A DNA stretch of 30,785 bases from Chloroflexota bacterium (GCA_025935655.1 JAICUV010000007.1:1-30785), one strand, 5' to 3'; shown: positions 1-7,948, counted from the stretch's first letter. The notes: generated by a model not told the origin, from the sequence alone. A program made the numbers and translations.

Positions 1-10
1 CCGGCGGCCG

Positions 11-1507
11 TCAGCGGTCGGCGTCGTCCTTCTGGGTCTTCGCGAGCCGCTTGCGTGCCTCGGTGTTCGCCTTCATGCCGTCGCCGATCCCGCTCATCCC
101 GCTGCCCGGCGGCTGGGGGAGGCGCTTCGCGGGTCCGGCCTCGCGACGCGCGCGGCGCTCGTCCATCAGCTCGCCGATCCGCCGTTCGCTGCCCTCCGCG
201 GAGGGGTGGAAGTAGCGCCGGTCCGCGAGCTCGTCGGGCAGGTACTGCTGCTTGACGTCCGAGCCCTCGTACTCGTGCGGGTAGCGGTAGCCCACGCCGA
301 TGCCGTGGTGCTTCATCCGGCGGTCACCGGCGTTGCGCAGGTGGTTCGGCACGGGCAGCGAGCCCCGCCCGGTCACGTCCGCCATCGCCGCCCCGTAGGC
401 CGTGCCGCTGCGGTTCGACTTGGGGGCGACGGCGAGGTAGATGGTGGCCTGGGCGAGCGCGTACTGGGCCTCGGGGAGCCCGACGTAGTCGAGCGCCTGC
501 GCCGCCGCGACCGCGACCTGGAGTGCCCGCGGATCCGCGTTGCCGATGTCCTCCGATGCGCTGATGATCAGCCGCCGCGCGATGAACTTCGGGTCCTCGC
601 CGGCCGTGATCATCGCGGCCAGCCAGTAGAGCGCCGCGTCCGGGTCGTTGCCGCGCAGGCTCTTGATGAAGGCGCTCACCGTGTCGTAGTGGCCGTCGCC
701 GGCGCGGTCGTACGCGAGGACCCGCTGCTGGGCGGCCGCCTCCACGTCGGCGAGGGTGGGGGAGACACGGCCCCCGTCCCGGTGGTCCTCGTCCTCGGCC
801 AGCGCGACCGCGCCCTCCAGCACGTTGAGCGCCTGGCGCGCGTCGCCACCCGCGAGGTCCACCAGGTGCTCGAACGGCTGCTCGGCCATCGCCACGCCGC
901 CGCGGGGGCCGTACATCCCCGCGAGCCCGCGCTCCTCGTCCTCGAGCGCTCGGCGGACGATGAGCGCGACGTCCTCGTCGGCGAGCGGCTCCAGCCGCCA
1001 GACCCGCATCCGGGACAGGAGCGCGGAGTTCACCTCGAAGTAGGGGTTCTCGGTCGTCGCCCCGATGAGCGTGACCGTGCCGTCCTCGACGTGCGGCAGG
1101 AGCGCGTCCTGCTGGGCCTTGTTGAAGCGGTGGATCTCGTCGATGAACAGGACCGAGCGCCGGTGCTCGAGCGCCAGCCGTTCCTGGGCCTCGGCGATCG
1201 TGGCCCGGACCTCCGCGACGCCGGACATCACCGCGCTGACCGTGCGGAACTCCGCCCCCACGGCCTCCGCAAGGAGGCGCGCGAGCGACGTCTTGCCGGT
1301 GCCCGGCGGCCCCCACAGGAGGAGCGACGAGAGATGACCGCGGGCGGCGGCCCGGCGCAGTGGTCCGCGCTCGCCGACGAGGTGCGCCTGGCCCGTGAAC
1401 TCCTCGAGCGTGCGAGGACGCATCCGGGCGGCGAGCGGCTGCCGCTCGGGCGGTGGCTGGAACAGCGCTTCGGGGCGGGCGCCGGGAACGGCGCGCCGGG
1501 TGGGCAT
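11..1507 (-). CDS. rarA: Replication-associated recombination protein A (RarA/MgsA), AAA+ ATPase
   Basis: A 498-residue clamp-loader-like AAA+ ATPase that acts at stalled replication forks. Seen in the protein: Walker A GPPGTGKTS at residues 66-74, Walker B with DEIH at about 123-126, sensor 1 in IGATTENP near 148-155, an SALLSR arginine-finger segment near 161-166, and the RarA C-terminal tetramerisation region (DPKFIARRLIISASEDIGNA and following). The length is slightly above the usual 420-450 because of a basic C-terminal tail. The ATG has no Shine-Dalgarno, but TACCAT ends six bases before it, so the mRNA is probably leaderless. It shares the strand with the small membrane protein gene just upstream, separated by 24 bp. 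The family assignment is secure; the role is taken from the family. Confidence 0.95.
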   Translation of the reverse strand: MPTRRAVPGARPEALFQPPPERQPLAARMRPRTLEEFTGQAHLVGERGPLRRAAARGHLSSLLLWGPPGTGKTSLARLLAEAVGAEFRTVSAVMSGVAEVRATIAEAQERLALEHRRSVLFIDEIHRFNKAQQDALLPHVEDGTVTLIGATTENPYFEVNSALLSRMRVWRLEPLADEDVALIVRRALEDEERGLAGMYGPRGGVAMAEQPFEHLVDLAGGDARQALNVLEGAVALAEDEDHRDGGRVSPTLADVEAAAQQRVLAYDRAGDGHYDTVSAFIKSLRGNDPDAALYWLAAMITAGEDPKFIARRLIISASEDIGNADPRALQVAVAAAQALDYVGLPEAQYALAQATIYLAVAPKSNRSGTAYGAAMADVTGRGSLPVPNHLRNAGDRRMKHHGIGVGYRYPHEYEGSDVKQQYLPDELADRRYFHPSAEGSERRIGELMDERRARREAGPAKRLPQPPGSGMSGIGDGMKANTEARKRLAKTQKDDADR

Positions 1508-1513
1508 GGGGCG

Positions 1514-1519
1514 ATGGTA
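1514..1519 (-). promoter_or_regulatory. -10 box of rarA, leaderless
   Basis: TACCAT on the minus strand, with six bases (CGCCCC) between it and the rarA ATG. A start site 7 bases after the box would fall on the A of the ATG. No convincing -35 is seen. The box lies in the 24-bp gap after the upstream gene. Confidence 0.45.
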
Positions 1520-1531
1520 GCCCGGGCCCGG

Positions 1532-1912
1532 TTACCCGATCTTGACGACCCCGAAGACGTCGATGACCAGGTAGAGGGCGAACAGGATCGCGAGCAGGAT
1601 GATCGCGATGCGCAGGATGTCGCGCAGGTCGCGCGCGACGTAGGCGTACTCGTCCTCGAACGGGAGCACCCGGGTGGCGGCCAGCTCGCGCGACGGGGCG
1701 CGCTCCGAGCTGCGCTTGCGGGCCACCTCGGCCGCGCGCTCCTCGGCGAGCAGCTGGGCCTCGAGCTCCGCGGCGCGGGCCAGCTCGGCCTCGCTGAGGC
1801 CCGTCGGCCTGGGCGCAGCGGGGGTCGTCGATGCGGCGGCAGGCGTGGCGGGACGGCGGTCGATCGGCCGGCGCTGGCCGGGCCGGACGCTGCCGCGAGC
1901 GCGCTTCACCAT
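1532..1912 (-). CDS. Small protein with C-terminal transmembrane anchor, unknown function
   Basis: 126 residues. The N-terminal half is basic and Pro/Ala-rich (about 1-38). It is followed by a charged helical segment with Glu/Ala/Arg runs (about 39-75), then a conserved-looking stretch (YAYVARDLRDILR) leading into one hydrophobic helix (about 100-122) that ends almost at the C-terminus. This predicts a tail-anchored protein with its bulk in the cytoplasm. I do not recognise a named family. It lies upstream of rarA on the same strand and is divergent from the DUF4446 gene. The start ATG (MVKRAR) has only a weak, distant GAGAGG. Codon use matches its neighbours, so it is very likely a real gene. 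Confidence 0.75.
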   Translation of the reverse strand: MVKRARGSVRPGQRRPIDRRPATPAAASTTPAAPRPTGLSEAELARAAELEAQLLAEERAAEVARKRSSERAPSRELAATRVLPFEDEYAYVARDLRDILRIAIILLAILFALYLVIDVFGVVKIG

Positions 1913-1968
1913 GCGGGCGTGGACCTCTCGGGTGGGCCGGGCCGCGGGTGCGGCGCCGTCGGCGGGAG

Positions 1969-1974
1969 AGGATA
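1969..1974 (-). promoter_or_regulatory. Possible -10 box for the tail-anchored protein gene
   Basis: TATCCT on the minus strand, about 57 bases before the ATG at 1912, in the divergent region shared with the DUF4446 gene. No clear -35. Weak evidence. Confidence 0.3.
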
Positions 1975-2013
1975 CACCGCGACGCAGGTACGTGAGCGGT
2001 GAGGGGCGGCTGC

Positions 2014-2019
2014 TAGACT
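2014..2019 (+). promoter_or_regulatory. -10 box of DUF4446 gene (leadered)
   Basis: TAGACT followed by CGG, the same form seen before several other genes here (TAGACT/TAGAGT/TAGCAT). A start site near 2026 leaves about an 18-base leader containing GGAGGA (2034-2039) four bases before the TTG start. This is one of the plus-strand genes with a clear Shine-Dalgarno leader. Confidence 0.5.
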
Positions 2020-2043
2020 CGGGCGGTCTCCCCGGAGGACCCT

Positions 2044-2565
2044 TTGGACGACCTGAACGCGCTCGTCACCCCGAACATCGGCGCCATCGTCATCGCGCTC
2101 GCGATCGCCGTGATCGTGCTCCTCGTGCTCGTCGTCGTGCTCTTCCGGCGTGCGTCGGCCTTCGAGCGCCGGTTCGCGGGCCTCACCCGGGGGGCGGACG
2201 GCAAGAGCCTGGAGGCGATCCTCGACGCGCACCTGGACAAGGTCTACGCGGTCGCGCGGGAGGTCGACGACCTGGCCGCGCGGTCGGCGGTCCTCGAGCA
2301 GACGCAGCGGCGGGCGTTCCAGCGGATCGGGCTGGTGCGCTTCAACCCGTTCGAGGACACGGGCGGCAACCAGAGCTTCGCGCTTGCGCTGCTCGACCAT
2401 CATGGCGACGGGTTCGTCATCAGCAGCCTCCACGCGCGGGCCGGCACCCGCGTCTACGGGAAGGCGATCGCTCGGGGCACGTCAGAGACCACGCTCTCCG
2501 CGGAGGAGACCGAGGCGCTGCGGCTCGCCCTGGCCATGGGAGCCGCGTCGGGCACGGACCGCTGA
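2044..2565 (+). CDS. DUF4446 family membrane protein
   Basis: 173 residues starting at TTG, chosen because GGAGGA sits four bases upstream and the first residues lead straight into the membrane helix. One transmembrane helix (about 13-34) is followed by a cytoplasmic helical stretch (about 40-95), and then by the family signature NPFEDTGGNQSFALALLD and a beta-rich end (GFVISSLHARAGTRVYGKAI, about 100-150). This signature is typical of DUF4446 proteins of Firmicutes and Chloroflexota, whose function is unknown. It is 66 bp upstream of the helicase-nuclease gene on the same strand, but a candidate operator lies between them, so they may be separate units. Confidence 0.88.
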   Translation: MDDLNALVTPNIGAIVIALAIAVIVLLVLVVVLFRRASAFERRFAGLTRGADGKSLEAILDAHLDKVYAVAREVDDLAARSAVLEQTQRRAFQRIGLVRFNPFEDTGGNQSFALALLDHHGDGFVISSLHARAGTRVYGKAIARGTSETTLSAEETEALRLALAMGAASGTDR

Positions 2566-2589
2566 CGTGGCACGGGTGGTGACGCGGCG

Positions 2590-2610
2590 CGTGACACCCG
2601 AGCTGGCACG
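2590..2610 (+). promoter_or_regulatory. Candidate damage-regulon operator upstream of helicase-nuclease gene
   Basis: Inverted repeat CGTGACA, spacer CCCGAGC, TGGCACG. It ends 21 bases before the GTG at 2632. Read in the sense of each gene, it matches the repeat upstream of mrfA (24989-25009) at 18 of 21 positions, including five of the seven spacer bases. A weak -10-like CATCGT (2620-2625) ends six bases before the GTG, which would put the -35 position inside the repeat. The binding protein is unknown; a LexA-type dimeric repressor is inferred only from the symmetry and the two repair-gene targets. Confidence 0.6.
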
Positions 2611-2631
2611 GCCGCGCGCCATCGTCGCAGC

Positions 2632-5600
2632 GTGCCCCGATCAAGACGTCCCCTCGAGCCAGCCGTCCCGCCGAGGCCCCGCCGCGTGAGGCGCCGGGTG
2701 GGTCGGGAGCCCGCCGCCCTCGTCCAGATCCCGGTCTGGGGCGCCATCGAGCCCGCCGCACCGGACGCCCCGCCCGAGGAGGCGGGCCTCGAGGCGCTGC
2801 TCGCGGGGCTCAACGCCGAGCAGCGCAAGGCCGTGACCCACGGCGACGGGCCGCTGCTCGTGGTGGCGGGCGCCGGCACGGGCAAGACGCAGGTCATCAC
2901 CCGGCGGATCGCGTGGCTCATCGCGACGCGCCGGGCCCGGCCCTCGGAGATCCTCGCGCTGACGTTCACCGACCAGGCGGCGGACGAGATGCAGACGCGT
3001 GTGGACCAGCTCGTCCCGTACGGGTACACGGACAGCGCCATCTCCACGTTCCACGCGTTCGGCGACCGGCTGGTCCGCGAGTTCGCGCTCGAGCTCGGCC
3101 TGCCCGGCGACGTGCGGGTGCTGTCCCGCCCGGAGACGGTCGTGTTCCTGCGCGAGCACCTGTTCGAGCTGGAGCTCGACCAGTACCGCCCGCTGGGCGA
3201 CCCGACGAAGTTCCTCGATGCGCTCGCGACGCTGTTCTCGCGGGCCAAGGACGAGGACGTGTCGCCCGAGGCGTACGGGGCCCACGCGACGCGGCTCGTG
3301 ACAGCCGCGGCCCAGGCCCTGGCGACCGTGGAGTCTGCCGGCGAGGCCGCCACGGAGCAGGAGCGCGATGCCGCGGCGGCGCTGGACGAGGAGGCGCGCC
3401 GGCAGGCGGAGCTGGCGCGGGCGTATGCCACCTACCAGCGGCTGCTCGCGGCCGCCGGCGCGATCGACTTCGGCGACCAGGTGTCGCTCGCGCTCCGGTT
3501 GCTGCGCGAATCGCCCGCCGCGCGCGAGCGCGTGCAGGGGAGGTTCAAGTACGTCCTCGTCGACGAGTTCCAGGACACGAACCGCGCCCAGTCGGAGCTC
3601 GTGGCCCTGCTCGGCGCGCCGCACCGCAACGTGACGGTGGTGGGCGACGACGACCAGTCGATCTACAAGTTCCGGGGCGCCGCGATCAGCAACATCCTGG
3701 AGTTCCGGGAGCGCTACAAGGCGGCCCGGGTCGTCGTGCTGCGGCGCAACTACCGGTCGCGCGGGCCCATCCTCGACGCGTCCTACCGGCTCGTGCGCCA
3801 CAACGACCCGGACCGTCTCGAGGTCCGGGCGGGGATCAACAAGCAGCTGGTCCCGGAGCGCGGGAGCGACGGCGCGCCGGCCGTGCGCCACGAGGCGTTC
3901 GCATCTGGGGCGGAGGAGGCGGACTGGATCGCCTCGGACGTCGCGCGGCGGATCCGCGAGGGTGCCTCGTACCGCGACGTCGCGGTCCTCGTGCGCGCCA
4001 ACGCCGCCGCAGACCCGATCCTGCGCTCGCTCAACCTCGAGGGCATCCCGTGGCGCTTCTCCGGCACCTCGGGGCTGTACACGCGCCCCGAGGTCCGGCT
4101 GCTGCTCTCGTTCCTGCGCGCGGTCGCGGACACCGGCTCGTCGGTCGACGTGTACGCCCTCGCCGCCTCGGAGCTGTACGGACTCGGCGGCGAGGACCTC
4201 GTGAACATCGTCACCTCCGCGCGGCGGCGCAACCGGTCGGTGTTCGAGGTGCTCGACGAGCTCCAGCGCCAGCCGGGCATCCTGCGGCTCCGACCCGAGA
4301 CGCGCGAGGCCGCCACGAAGCTCGTCGACGACCTGCGCGGGTACGTGGCGCTGGCCCACGAGCGGCCCGCGGGCGAGGTGCTGTACGCGTTCCTGCGCAA
4401 CTCGGGCTGGCTGCGCCGGCTCGCGGAGACGGACTCGGTCGCGAACGAGGAGGCGCTGTCGAACATCGCCCGCTTCTTCGACATCATCCGCGCCCAGTCC
4501 GCGCTCCTCGCCGACGACCGGGCCGTGTTCGTCGCGACCCATCTCCAGACGCTCATCGGGGCTGGCGACGATCCGCCGACGGCCGACATCGACCCCGAGG
4601 CGGACGCGGTTGCCGTGATGACCGTCCACAAGGCGAAGGGCCTCGAGTTCCCCGTCGTCTATCTGCCGGGCCTGATCACCGGGCGCTTTCCGGCCATCGG
4701 TCGGCGCGAGCCGCTCGCGCTGCCCCTGGAGCTCGTGAACGAGACCCTGCCCGAGGGCGACTACCAGCTCCAGGAGGAGCGGCGCCTGTTCTACGTCGGC
4801 ATGACCCGCGCACGCGACGAGCTCATCCTCTCGCACGCGGCCGACTACGGCGGTCAGCGGGCCCGGCGCGTGTCGCCGTTCGTGCTGGAGGCGCTCGACC
4901 TGCCGGTCGCGTCGGGGACGGCCGGTGCCGGGGCGAAGCCCGCGTCGCCGCTCGAGAAGCTCGCCGGGCACGAGCGGACGGACGCGGCGCCGGTGACGCG
5001 CCGGGGCCGGGACGACGAGCCGCTGTGGCTCTCGTTCTACGCGATCGACGACTACCTGACCTGCCCCCGCAAGTACCGCTACGGGCACGTCCTCCGGGTG
5101 CCGATCTCGCCGCACCACTCGATGATCTACGGCTCCGCGCTGCACGCCGCGGTGTCCGAGTTCCACAAGCGTCACGCCCGGGGCGATGTCATGACCGAGG
5201 AGCAGCTGTACGCGAGCTTCCAGGCCGCCTGGACGAACGACGGGTTCCTGTCCCGGGAGCACGAGGAGGCGCGCCTCGAGGCGGGCCGCTCGGCGCTGCG
5301 CCGGTTCCGCGACGAGCAGCTGCAGCCCGGCGCGGTCATCCCGGCGTGGGTGGAGCGCGAGTTCAGCTTCTTCCTCGACGGTGACAAGATCCGTGGCCGG
5401 TTCGACCGGGTCGACATCACGCCGCGCGACCCGAACGAGCCGGTTGCGGTCATGGCGGACGACGAGGACCCGGCGAGCGGCGCGGATGTCGTGGAGCCGA
5501 CGCTCAACCTGTCGCCCGAGAAGGTCGTGATCACGGACTACAAGTCGAGCGACGTCCGCGACCCGGCGAAGGCCCGCCAGCGGGCGAAGGACTCGCTCCA

Positions 5601-5850
5601 GCTGACGATCTACGCGATGGGCTACGAGGCGATGACCGGTCGGCTGCCGGACGCGGTGGCGCTCCACTTCCTCGACTCCGGGCTGGTCGGGTCCGCGCCC
5701 GTGGACCGCAGGCGCGTGGAGAAGGCGCGCGAGACGATCCGGACGGCGGCGCGCGGGATCCGTGCCCGCGACTTCGAGCCCAGGCCCGACTACCTCTCGT
5801 GCAGCTTCTGCGCGTTCCGCGAAATCTGCCCGTCGAGCGTCGCGCGCTGA
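2632..5850 (+). CDS. UvrD/PcrA-type helicase fused to Fe-S PD-(D/E)XK nuclease
   Basis: 1072 residues. Superfamily 1A helicase motifs are all visible: AGAGTGKT (79-86), LTFTDQAA, VLVDEFQDTN (about 308-317), VVGDDDQSIYKFRGA, VMTVHKAKGLEF and FYVGMTRARDEL (about 718-730). From about 795 there is a RecB/AddB-like nuclease: FDRVD, then ITDYKSS, then QLTIYAMGYE. Four cysteines (C811, C1057, C1060, C1066; spacing C-x2-C-x5-C at the end) match the AddB/Cas4-type 4Fe-4S cluster. The likely role is break resection or recombination repair, like AddAB or AdnAB, but with helicase and nuclease in one chain and no second subunit nearby. The start is uncertain: GTG 2632 follows a possible leaderless promoter, while GTG 2686 and 2698 are in frame and would remove a Pro/Arg-rich N-terminus. 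Confidence 0.93.
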   Translation: MPRSRRPLEPAVPPRPRRVRRRVGREPAALVQIPVWGAIEPAAPDAPPEEAGLEALLAGLNAEQRKAVTHGDGPLLVVAGAGTGKTQVITRRIAWLIATRRARPSEILALTFTDQAADEMQTRVDQLVPYGYTDSAISTFHAFGDRLVREFALELGLPGDVRVLSRPETVVFLREHLFELELDQYRPLGDPTKFLDALATLFSRAKDEDVSPEAYGAHATRLVTAAAQALATVESAGEAATEQERDAAAALDEEARRQAELARAYATYQRLLAAAGAIDFGDQVSLALRLLRESPAARERVQGRFKYVLVDEFQDTNRAQSELVALLGAPHRNVTVVGDDDQSIYKFRGAAISNILEFRERYKAARVVVLRRNYRSRGPILDASYRLVRHNDPDRLEVRAGINKQLVPERGSDGAPAVRHEAFASGAEEADWIASDVARRIREGASYRDVAVLVRANAAADPILRSLNLEGIPWRFSGTSGLYTRPEVRLLLSFLRAVADTGSSVDVYALAASELYGLGGEDLVNIVTSARRRNRSVFEVLDELQRQPGILRLRPETREAATKLVDDLRGYVALAHERPAGEVLYAFLRNSGWLRRLAETDSVANEEALSNIARFFDIIRAQSALLADDRAVFVATHLQTLIGAGDDPPTADIDPEADAVAVMTVHKAKGLEFPVVYLPGLITGRFPAIGRREPLALPLELVNETLPEGDYQLQEERRLFYVGMTRARDELILSHAADYGGQRARRVSPFVLEALDLPVASGTAGAGAKPASPLEKLAGHERTDAAPVTRRGRDDEPLWLSFYAIDDYLTCPRKYRYGHVLRVPISPHHSMIYGSALHAAVSEFHKRHARGDVMTEEQLYASFQAAWTNDGFLSREHEEARLEAGRSALRRFRDEQLQPGAVIPAWVEREFSFFLDGDKIRGRFDRVDITPRDPNEPVAVMADDEDPASGADVVEPTLNLSPEKVVITDYKSSDVRDPAKARQRAKDSLQLTIYAMGYEAMTGRLPDAVALHFLDSGLVGSAPVDRRRVEKARETIRTAARGIRARDFEPRPDYLSCSFCAFREICPSSVAR

Positions 5851-5852
5851 GC

Positions 5853-6734
5853 GTGGACGGGCTCGCGGCGGCGGACGACGACGCGCTTCGCGCGGTGCTG
5901 GCCGGCGAGGCCGCCGGCGCCGTGCTCGAGGGCGACAACCTCGCGGTCCTCCGGGCCCTGCCCGACGCCTCGGTGGACCTGTGCTACGCGGACCCGCCGT
6001 TCGCGACCGGCCGCACCCAGCGACTCAGCAGCATCCGCACGGGCAGCGGCGAGCAGACCCGTCGCGGCTTCGGGGAGCGCAAGTACCGCTACGAGGTCGT
6101 GTCGGACCTCGCGTACGCGGACGAGCTGCCGCTCGCCGACCATCTCGCCGCACTCCGGGAGCGCGTCGTCGAGATCCGGCGCGTCCTCGCGCCCCACGGG
6201 TCGCTGTACCTCCACTGCGACTGGCGGACGACGCACCACGTCCGTCTCCTCCTCGACGACGTGTTCGGGCCGGAGCGGTTCCTCAACGAGCTGGTGTGGG
6301 CCTACGACTACGGCGGGCGGCCGCGGGATCGGTGGCCGCGCAAGCACGACACCATCCAGTGGTACGCGAAGGGCGACGACTGGCGCTTCGAGCGCGATGC
6401 GATCGACCGCGTCCCGTACCTCGCCCCCGGGCTCGTGGGACCCGAGAAGGCCGCCCGGGGCAAGCTCCCCACCGACGTCTGGTGGATGACGATCGTGCCG
6501 CCCGCGTCCGCGGAGCGCACGGGCTATCCCACGCAGAAGCCGGTCCGGCTGCTGGAGCGGATCGTCGCCGCGTCGAGCCGGCCCGGCGACCTCGTGCTCG
6601 ACCCGTACGCCGGGAGCGGCACGACCGGCGTCGCCGCGGCGCGCCTCGGACGACGGTGGCTCCTGGTGGACCGCAACCCGGACGCCGTGGAGATCGCGCG
6701 GGCGCGCCTGGCCGCCGTGGACCCGGCGCCGTGA
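5853..6734 (+). CDS. Site-specific DNA adenine methyltransferase, beta class, orphan
   Basis: 293 residues from GTG 5853, two bases after the helicase stop. An in-frame GTG at 5799 would overlap the helicase's iron-sulfur cysteines, so I prefer 5853. The catalytic motif DPPF (D47) comes first and the SAM-binding DPYAGSGTTG (about 250-259) comes last, preceded by TQKPVRLLERI. This is the beta-class order of M.HinfI/CcrM-like enzymes, and DPPF points to N6-adenine. The central region (DWRTTHHVRLLLDDVFG, ELVWAYDYGGR) is typical of this group. No restriction endonuclease gene lies beside it. Tight coupling to the helicase-nuclease and HAD genes suggests one transcript. The recognition site cannot be read from the sequence. 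Confidence 0.9.
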   Translation: MDGLAAADDDALRAVLAGEAAGAVLEGDNLAVLRALPDASVDLCYADPPFATGRTQRLSSIRTGSGEQTRRGFGERKYRYEVVSDLAYADELPLADHLAALRERVVEIRRVLAPHGSLYLHCDWRTTHHVRLLLDDVFGPERFLNELVWAYDYGGRPRDRWPRKHDTIQWYAKGDDWRFERDAIDRVPYLAPGLVGPEKAARGKLPTDVWWMTIVPPASAERTGYPTQKPVRLLERIVAASSRPGDLVLDPYAGSGTTGVAAARLGRRWLLVDRNPDAVEIARARLAAVDPAP

Positions 6735-7519
6735 CGGCGATCAGGGCGATCACGCTCGACTTCGGCAACACCCTCGTGCCCGTGCCGGAGGGCGCGCTGG
6801 GGGCGGTCGTCGCGGAGACGGCGGCCGCGATCGCGGCGACGCTCGGCCCGTTCGACCCGGAGGCCGTCCGCGTCGCCTGGTCCGAGGAGCGCGCCCGCCA
6901 GTTCCGCGAGGAGGTGCCCCGCTTCCGCGAGGTCGACCTGGACCAGCGACTGGCGCGGATCCTCGCCCGGCTGCGGGGGATGCCCGCGCCCGCCGAGGAC
7001 CAGCGCTGGGACGACGCGGCTGCGGCACTCCTGAGCGACGAGCACGAGCGCGCGATGGCGATCGAGGTGTACTCGCGCGGCTTCGTGACGCGCCTGCCGC
7101 CGGTCCCGGACACCGGCGCGCTCATCGAGCGGCTCTCGGCGCGCTACGACCTCGCCATCCTGTCCAACTGGCCGCTCGCCGCGACGATCGATCGCTACGT
7201 GGAGGCCGCCGGCTGGGCGCCCCACCTCCGCGCGGTGGTCGTGTCGCAGCGGGTCGGGACGATCAAGCCCCACCCGGCGATCTTCGCCGCGGCCCGCACC
7301 GCGCTCGGTGACCCGGCACCCGACCGGATCCTCCACGTCGGCGACGACTGGGCGGCGGACGTCGCCGGGGCGAAGGCCGCCGGCTGGAGGGCCGCGTTCC
7401 TGCGGGACCGGCCGCACGATTCCCCGCTGCCTCGGAGCGACCGCGACGACCTGGTGACCCCGGACCTCGAGCTGGATCGGCTCGGCGAGCTGGAGCGCGC
7501 CCTCGACCGCCTCGCCTGA
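6731..7519 (+). CDS. HAD-superfamily hydrolase lacking the second catalytic Asp
   Basis: 262 residues from a GTG that overlaps the methyltransferase stop (GTGA), implying translational coupling. The HAD motifs are present: nucleophile D10 in DFGNT, motif II LSNW (about 142), lysine motif GTIKPHPAIF, and acidic motif HVGDDWAADVAGA. A helical cap lies between about residues 20 and 110 (subfamily IA type). In the usual DxDxT motif the second Asp, the general acid/base of phosphatases, is Gly here. Haloacid dehalogenases also lack it, so phosphatase activity should not be assumed. The substrate is unknown. A short CGCC-TGAC-GGCG hairpin surrounds the stop codon, and a new promoter follows. Confidence 0.88.
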   Translation: MTAIRAITLDFGNTLVPVPEGALGAVVAETAAAIAATLGPFDPEAVRVAWSEERARQFREEVPRFREVDLDQRLARILARLRGMPAPAEDQRWDDAAAALLSDEHERAMAIEVYSRGFVTRLPPVPDTGALIERLSARYDLAILSNWPLAATIDRYVEAAGWAPHLRAVVVSQRVGTIKPHPAIFAAARTALGDPAPDRILHVGDDWAADVAGAKAAGWRAAFLRDRPHDSPLPRSDRDDLVTPDLELDRLGELERALDRLA

Positions 7520-7552
7520 CGGCGCGCCGGTCCCGCGGCGCGCAAGCGTCGG

Positions 7553-7558
7553 TAGACT
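7553..7558 (+). promoter_or_regulatory. -10 box of small membrane protein gene, leaderless
   Basis: GG-TAGACT-CGG, eight bases before the ATG at 7567. The expected start site is one or two bases before the ATG, and no Shine-Dalgarno is present. No convincing -35. Confidence 0.55.
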
Positions 7559-7566
7559 CGGCCGCG

Positions 7567-7941
7567 ATGGAGGCACGTGACCGGATCGCGAACCTGGCGC
7601 TGCTCGCCGCGTCGGGCGTCGCGTGGATCGTCGTCGCCGTCATCGTCACGACCCGCGACCCGTACGCCGACCCGATGGCCGGCTATGTCGGGGCGCTGGC
7701 GATCGGGACGGCCATCGGGCTGCTCGCGATCCCGCTGTGCTGGCTCGTCGTGTTCGCCCGGCATCGCCGCATCGCGTACCAGGGCGACTGGCCACGCGCC
7801 GCTCGGCGCGGCGCGTGGATCGGGCTGTTCGCCGCGGTCCTCGTGATCCTCCGGCTCGTCGACGCCTTCCAGCTCCCGATCCTGCTGTTCCTCGCCGCCA
7901 TCTTCATCGTCGCGGAGATCGCGCTCTCCGCCGAACGCTAG
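7567..7941 (+). CDS. Small multi-pass membrane protein, unknown function
   Basis: 124 residues with four hydrophobic segments (about 9-28, 38-64, 84-98 and 100-119), separated by a basic loop (FARHRRIAYQGDWPRAARRG) between the second and third. By the positive-inside rule that loop is cytoplasmic. I do not recognise a family. Its start is supported by a TAGACT box eight bases upstream. It ends seven bases before the M20 peptidase gene, whose AGGAG overlaps its stop codon, so the two are probably cotranscribed. Confidence 0.75.
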   Translation: MEARDRIANLALLAASGVAWIVVAVIVTTRDPYADPMAGYVGALAIGTAIGLLAIPLCWLVVFARHRRIAYQGDWPRAARRGAWIGLFAAVLVILRLVDAFQLPILLFLAAIFIVAEIALSAER

Positions 7942-7948
7942 GAGCCCC

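Noticed and set aside
206..2002. Long plus-strand open frame opposite rarA
   Set aside because: Low-complexity Arg/Ala/Val/Asp composition and exact overlap with rarA and the tail-anchored gene; a shadow of high-GC codon use.
2641..5667. 1008-codon minus-strand open frame opposite the helicase-nuclease gene
   Set aside because: No domain motifs, Arg/Val/Leu-rich shadow of a gene with all helicase and nuclease motifs on the other strand.
5799..5852. Earlier GTG start for the adenine methyltransferase
   Set aside because: It would overlap the end of the helicase-nuclease, including its cluster cysteines; GTG 5853 directly follows that stop and leaves the methyltransferase domain complete.
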